This document shows, in pieces, positions 60,998-64,000 of a stretch of 64,000 nucleotides of DNA. This DNA is from Alishewanella metallidurans (lineage in GTDB: Bacteria > Pseudomonadota > Gammaproteobacteria > Enterobacterales > Alteromonadaceae). The stretch covers positions 1-64,000 of the forward strand of contig NZ_JALAHQ010000002.1 of NCBI RefSeq assembly GCF_036983985.1. The letters are read 5' to 3'. The translations under genes and the position numbers were made by a program. A model generated the notes under the pieces. The model had not been told where the DNA came from. It did not search any database and saw only the letters and a program-made list of their open reading frames with translations. Each line of letters opens with the position of its first letter. Positions within the stretch are counted from its first letter, which is position 1.

Positions 60998-62680
60998 ATG
61001 AAAAAACTCCCGCTGTATACCGCATATTCAGGCTCTGCATTATTAGAAACGCCATTGTTAAATAAAGGCAGTGCTTTTACGCAAGAAGAACGTTTAGCCT
61101 TTAATTTGGCAGGGTTATTACCGCCCCGTTATGAAACGATTGAAGAGCAAGTTAGCCGTGCTTATATGCAATATAAAAGCTTTGACACCGCGATTAACAA
61201 GCATATTTACTTGCGGGCCATTCAAGACAATAACGAAACTTTATTCCATCGCCTGCTGCAGCAGCATTTAGAGGAAATGATCCCGATTATTTACACGCCA
61301 ACGGTGGGTGATGCGTGTGAGCAGTTTTCTGATATTTACCGCAGCGCACGTGGCTTATTTATTAGTTATAACGATCGGCATCAGTTAGATGAAGTACTAA
61401 GAAACGCCACTAAACGTAAGGTAAAAGTGATTGTCGTCACCGATGGTGAACGTGTGCTTGGTCTAGGTGATCAGGGCATTGGCGGCATGGGCATTTCTAT
61501 TGGTAAATTGTCGTTATATACCGCATGTGGTGGTATTAGCCCTGCTTATACCTTACCGGTAATGTTGGATGTTGGTACCAACAACGAAAAACTGCTGAAC
61601 GACCCAATGTATATGGGCCTTAGACAAAAGCGGGTAGCACAACAAGAATATGATGAATTTGTTGAGTTGTTTATTCAAGCCGTAAAACGTCGCTGGCCAG
61701 AAGCGATTATTCAGTTTGAAGATTTTGCTCAACCTAATGCTATGCCAATATTGCAGCGTTATCGCGATAAAATTTGCTGTTTTAATGATGATATTCAGGG
61801 CACTGCAGCTGTTACTGTAGGCACTTTGCTTGCCGCTTGTCGCAGTAAAAATGCAAAGCTATCTGAGCAAAAAGTGGCATTTGTTGGTGCAGGTTCGGCC
61901 GGCTGTGGTATTGCAGAACAGGTTATTAGCCAGATGGTGGCTGAGGGTATTAGTGAAACTCAAGCGCGTAGCCAAGTGTATATGATTGACCGTTTTGGTT
62001 TGCTTACCTGCAGCACCCCCGATTTACGTGATTTTCAACAAGCCTTAGCACAACCACAAAGTGCCATAGATAGCTGGAGCTATAGCGGTGCGTTTCCTAC
62101 GCTACTTGATGTAATGAACTGCGCCGCACCGGGTATTCTAATAGGTGTGTCCGGACAGCCCGGTTTATTTACCGAAGCGGTAATTCGCGCTATGAAAGCG
62201 GGCACCACAACGCCTATTATATTTCCATTAAGTAACCCGTCGCGTCAGGTTGAAGCCACACCTGAGCAAGTTATAAATTGGACTGATGGCGATGTCATTA
62301 TTGCTACCGGTAGCCCCTTTGCGCCGGTAACCTATAACGGCAAGCAATATGCTATTGCCCAGTGTAACAATAGTTATATTTTTCCCGGTATTGGCCTTGG
62401 CGTAATAGCGAGCAAGGCACGGCTTATTAGCGATGAGATGTTACGCGAAGCCAGTAAAACCTTAGCTGCGGCGTCACCAAGAGCGAATACAGGTAGTGGT
62501 GGTTTATTACCCGCATTTACAGAATTAGCGGCACTAAGTAAGCAAATCGCCTTTAACGTGGCTAAGGTTGCGATACAGCAAGGTTTAGCCTTAGAACTTG
62601 ACGATGCACAATTACAGCAGAAAATTGATGATAATTTTTGGTTGCCGCAATATCGGCAGTACAAACGGGTTAGTGCTTAA
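60998..62680 (+). CDS. maeA: NAD-dependent malic enzyme (oxaloacetate-decarboxylating)
   Basis: Malate to pyruvate and CO2 with NAD+. 560 residues, as in E. coli MaeA (565). IIYTPTVGDACEQFS (~96, with the catalytic Tyr), TDGERVLGLGDQGIGGMGISIGKLSLYTACGG (~147-178, catalytic Lys in IGKL), FEDFAQPNAMPIL (~240) and CFNDDIQGTA (~262) for the metal site, and FVGAGSAGCGIAEQ (~292) for NAD. ATG 60998 has GGA upstream; a TTG at 60974 is in frame but adds residues outside the family. Confidence 0.95.
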   Translation: MKKLPLYTAYSGSALLETPLLNKGSAFTQEERLAFNLAGLLPPRYETIEEQVSRAYMQYKSFDTAINKHIYLRAIQDNNETLFHRLLQQHLEEMIPIIYTPTVGDACEQFSDIYRSARGLFISYNDRHQLDEVLRNATKRKVKVIVVTDGERVLGLGDQGIGGMGISIGKLSLYTACGGISPAYTLPVMLDVGTNNEKLLNDPMYMGLRQKRVAQQEYDEFVELFIQAVKRRWPEAIIQFEDFAQPNAMPILQRYRDKICCFNDDIQGTAAVTVGTLLAACRSKNAKLSEQKVAFVGAGSAGCGIAEQVISQMVAEGISETQARSQVYMIDRFGLLTCSTPDLRDFQQALAQPQSAIDSWSYSGAFPTLLDVMNCAAPGILIGVSGQPGLFTEAVIRAMKAGTTTPIIFPLSNPSRQVEATPEQVINWTDGDVIIATGSPFAPVTYNGKQYAIAQCNNSYIFPGIGLGVIASKARLISDEMLREASKTLAAASPRANTGSGGLLPAFTELAALSKQIAFNVAKVAIQQGLALELDDAQLQQKIDDNFWLPQYRQYKRVSA

Positions 62681-62792
62681 ACCAGTATAAGTTCAAGCCA
62701 GACAAAGCTGGTTACAATTAAGGCTTATACTAAAAACCGATTACAGGGTAGGCTGTGTTTAATAACTACTAAAGTAATAAGGACACGTTTTT

Positions 62793-64000
62793 ATGTATAA
62801 GTCTTTGCTTGCGCTGGCAATTGCCAGCGTTATCACAGGTTGCAGCCCTGTAACTGAAACCCCAACCAACAGTGCGGCCAACGTTGTTGCAGAGCAAAAG
62901 CAGCAATCAGAGACCGAACGCTTAAATCAATGGTTTGACATAAAATATAATGAACAACTGCAGCAAAGCCCATTACAAATGACGTTTTTGGGCCGCAAAG
63001 ATAAGTATGACCAAATTGATGATGTCTCTATTGCTGCAGAAGATAAACAGCTAGCTTGGTTAGCCGCTACCGTGGCGGAGTTAAAAAGCCAATTTGATTA
63101 CAGTAAGTTAGAGCCTGAAGCGCAAACATCTTATGACATCTGGGTTTATCAATATGAGCAAGCTAAAGAGGGCGTAGCCTTTCGCCACAATGCTTATGTA
63201 TTTACTCAAATGCAGGGCATACAGAGCATGTTGCCGCAAATTCTTATTACCTTTCACAAGGTAGATAATATCGATGATATGCAAGCCTATGTTAAACGTA
63301 TCGATGGCATTAGCCACGCACTTAACCAGCTGCTAGAACGTGCTAAAGACAATGCAAAGCTAAATATACGCGCGCCGCGTTTTGCGTATGAGGGCGTAGT
63401 AGCACAAATTAATAATTTGATTGCTGGTGCGCCTTTTATTGATGCCGAGCAAGATGTTCCGCTATGGGCCGATGTCAAAGATAAAATTGATACTCTGGTT
63501 AAAGCTGATAAGTTAACGGATAGCCAAGCTAAACAGCTAGCTGATGATGCAAAGACAGCGTTAGAAACCCAATTTTTACCTGCCTATACCGCACTTAAGC
63601 AATGGTTAGAGCAAGACATTCAGTTTACTGATGATATAGCGACAGGCGTAGGCAAGCAGCCTAATGGTGTCGACTATTACAATTATCAATTAAAAGTATC
63701 AACCACTACCGATTTAACCGCCGAGCAAATTCACCAAATTGGCTTGAACGAGGTAGAGCGCTTAACTAATGAAATGATCGCAATAAAAAACAAAGTAGGT
63801 TTTACCGGCGATTTAAAAGCCTTCTTTAAATTTATTAAAGACGATGATCAATTTTACTATCCTGAGACAGATGCTGGGCGTGAAGCATATTTAGAGGATT
63901 CACGTCAGTACCTTGCGTTTATTAATCAGCGATTACCCGAGCTCTTCGGAATTTTACCCAAAGCTGATCTGACAGTGAAAAGAGTAGAAGCGTTTAGAGA
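62793..64000 (+). CDS. DUF885 lipoprotein, 3' end outside window
   Basis: A lipoprotein: the signal MYKSLLALAIASVITGC ends in a lipobox with Cys17. The visible 402 residues match the DUF885 family (metal-dependent peptidase-like, usually ~580-600 residues): NQWFDIKYNEQLQQSPLQMTFLG, QTSYDIWVYQYEQAKEG, RHNAYVFTQMQGIQSMLPQIL and GVDYYNYQLKVSTTTDLTAEQIHQIGLNEVERLTNEM. The metal-binding His region expected further on is beyond 64000. AAGGA precedes the ATG. The protein is probably anchored in the outer membrane facing the periplasm, because residue +2 is Ser, not Asp. Confidence 0.85.
   Translation, partial: MYKSLLALAIASVITGCSPVTETPTNSAANVVAEQKQQSETERLNQWFDIKYNEQLQQSPLQMTFLGRKDKYDQIDDVSIAAEDKQLAWLAATVAELKSQFDYSKLEPEAQTSYDIWVYQYEQAKEGVAFRHNAYVFTQMQGIQSMLPQILITFHKVDNIDDMQAYVKRIDGISHALNQLLERAKDNAKLNIRAPRFAYEGVVAQINNLIAGAPFIDAEQDVPLWADVKDKIDTLVKADKLTDSQAKQLADDAKTALETQFLPAYTALKQWLEQDIQFTDDIATGVGKQPNGVDYYNYQLKVSTTTDLTAEQIHQIGLNEVERLTNEMIAIKNKVGFTGDLKAFFKFIKDDDQFYYPETDAGREAYLEDSRQYLAFINQRLPELFGILPKADLTVKRVEAFR

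Noticed and set aside
1..64000. Prophage, insertion sequence, CRISPR, restriction or toxin-antitoxin modules
   Set aside because: No transposase, integrase, repeat-spacer array, methylase-nuclease pair or toxin-like small operon was recognised anywhere in the window.

Overview
The window reads as a contiguous piece of a marine or freshwater gammaproteobacterial chromosome, most like the Alteromonadales/Rheinheimera-Alishewanella group. The reasons are the E. coli-like order pgm-seqA-ybfF-ybfE-fldA-(fur), pyrD next to zapC, proQ next to prc, a HexR-controlled Entner-Doudoroff cluster, a branched-chain keto acid dehydrogenase operon, and a 1.6-kDa-residue-class NAD-glutamate dehydrogenase. No prophage, insertion sequence, CRISPR array or rRNA was seen. 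Genus assignment is inference from gene content only.

Region by region: 1-2.4 kb holds the end of a tRNA-Gly(GCC), a DASS/SLC13 transporter and rluF. 2.4-4.6 kb holds a solitary tubulin/FtsZ-superfamily gene. 4.8-8.3 kb is the electron-transfer flavoprotein module: ETF-ubiquinone oxidoreductase diverging from etfBA across a region with two TTAA-centred palindromes. 8.4-13.7 kb is the fur/fldA/ybfE/ybfF/seqA/pgm block, with a hotdog-fold gene between fur and fldA. 13.7-16.6 kb carries a TPR-GGDEF protein and astE. 16.7-20.6 kb is the bkd operon, whose promoter region carries a palindrome like those at etf. 20.6-22.8 kb has the N-terminal remnant of a Ycf46-type AAA protein joined to an unusual Ser/Thr kinase. 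22.9-26.4 kb is msrC, an unknown small acidic protein, proQ and prc. 26.5-32.3 kb has two sodium-coupled transporters, pepN and a DUF2835 gene. 32.6-39.5 kb is a four-gene envelope cluster (DUF1302, DUF1329, YCF48-like propeller, MMPL/RND permease). 39.7-49.1 kb has gdh, pyrD, zapC, a METTL25-like methyltransferase and an alanine/glycine symporter. 49.2-57.5 kb is central sugar catabolism: pykA and hexR against zwf-pgl-edd-glk-eda, with HexR-type palindromes at both promoters. 57.6-64 kb has ybiT, dps, an HDOD gene, NAD-malic enzyme and the start of a DUF885 lipoprotein.

The functional thread is catabolism feeding the respiratory chain. Branched-chain amino acids pass through Bkd to acyl-CoAs, whose dehydrogenation delivers electrons through ETF and ETF-QO to quinone, apparently under one shared operator type. 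Glucose passes through Glk and the Entner-Doudoroff enzymes to pyruvate under HexR. Glutamate/arginine carbon enters through AstE and GDH. The least explained parts are the tubulin-like gene, the AAA-remnant/kinase pair and the DUF1302-DUF1329-YCF48-RND envelope cluster.
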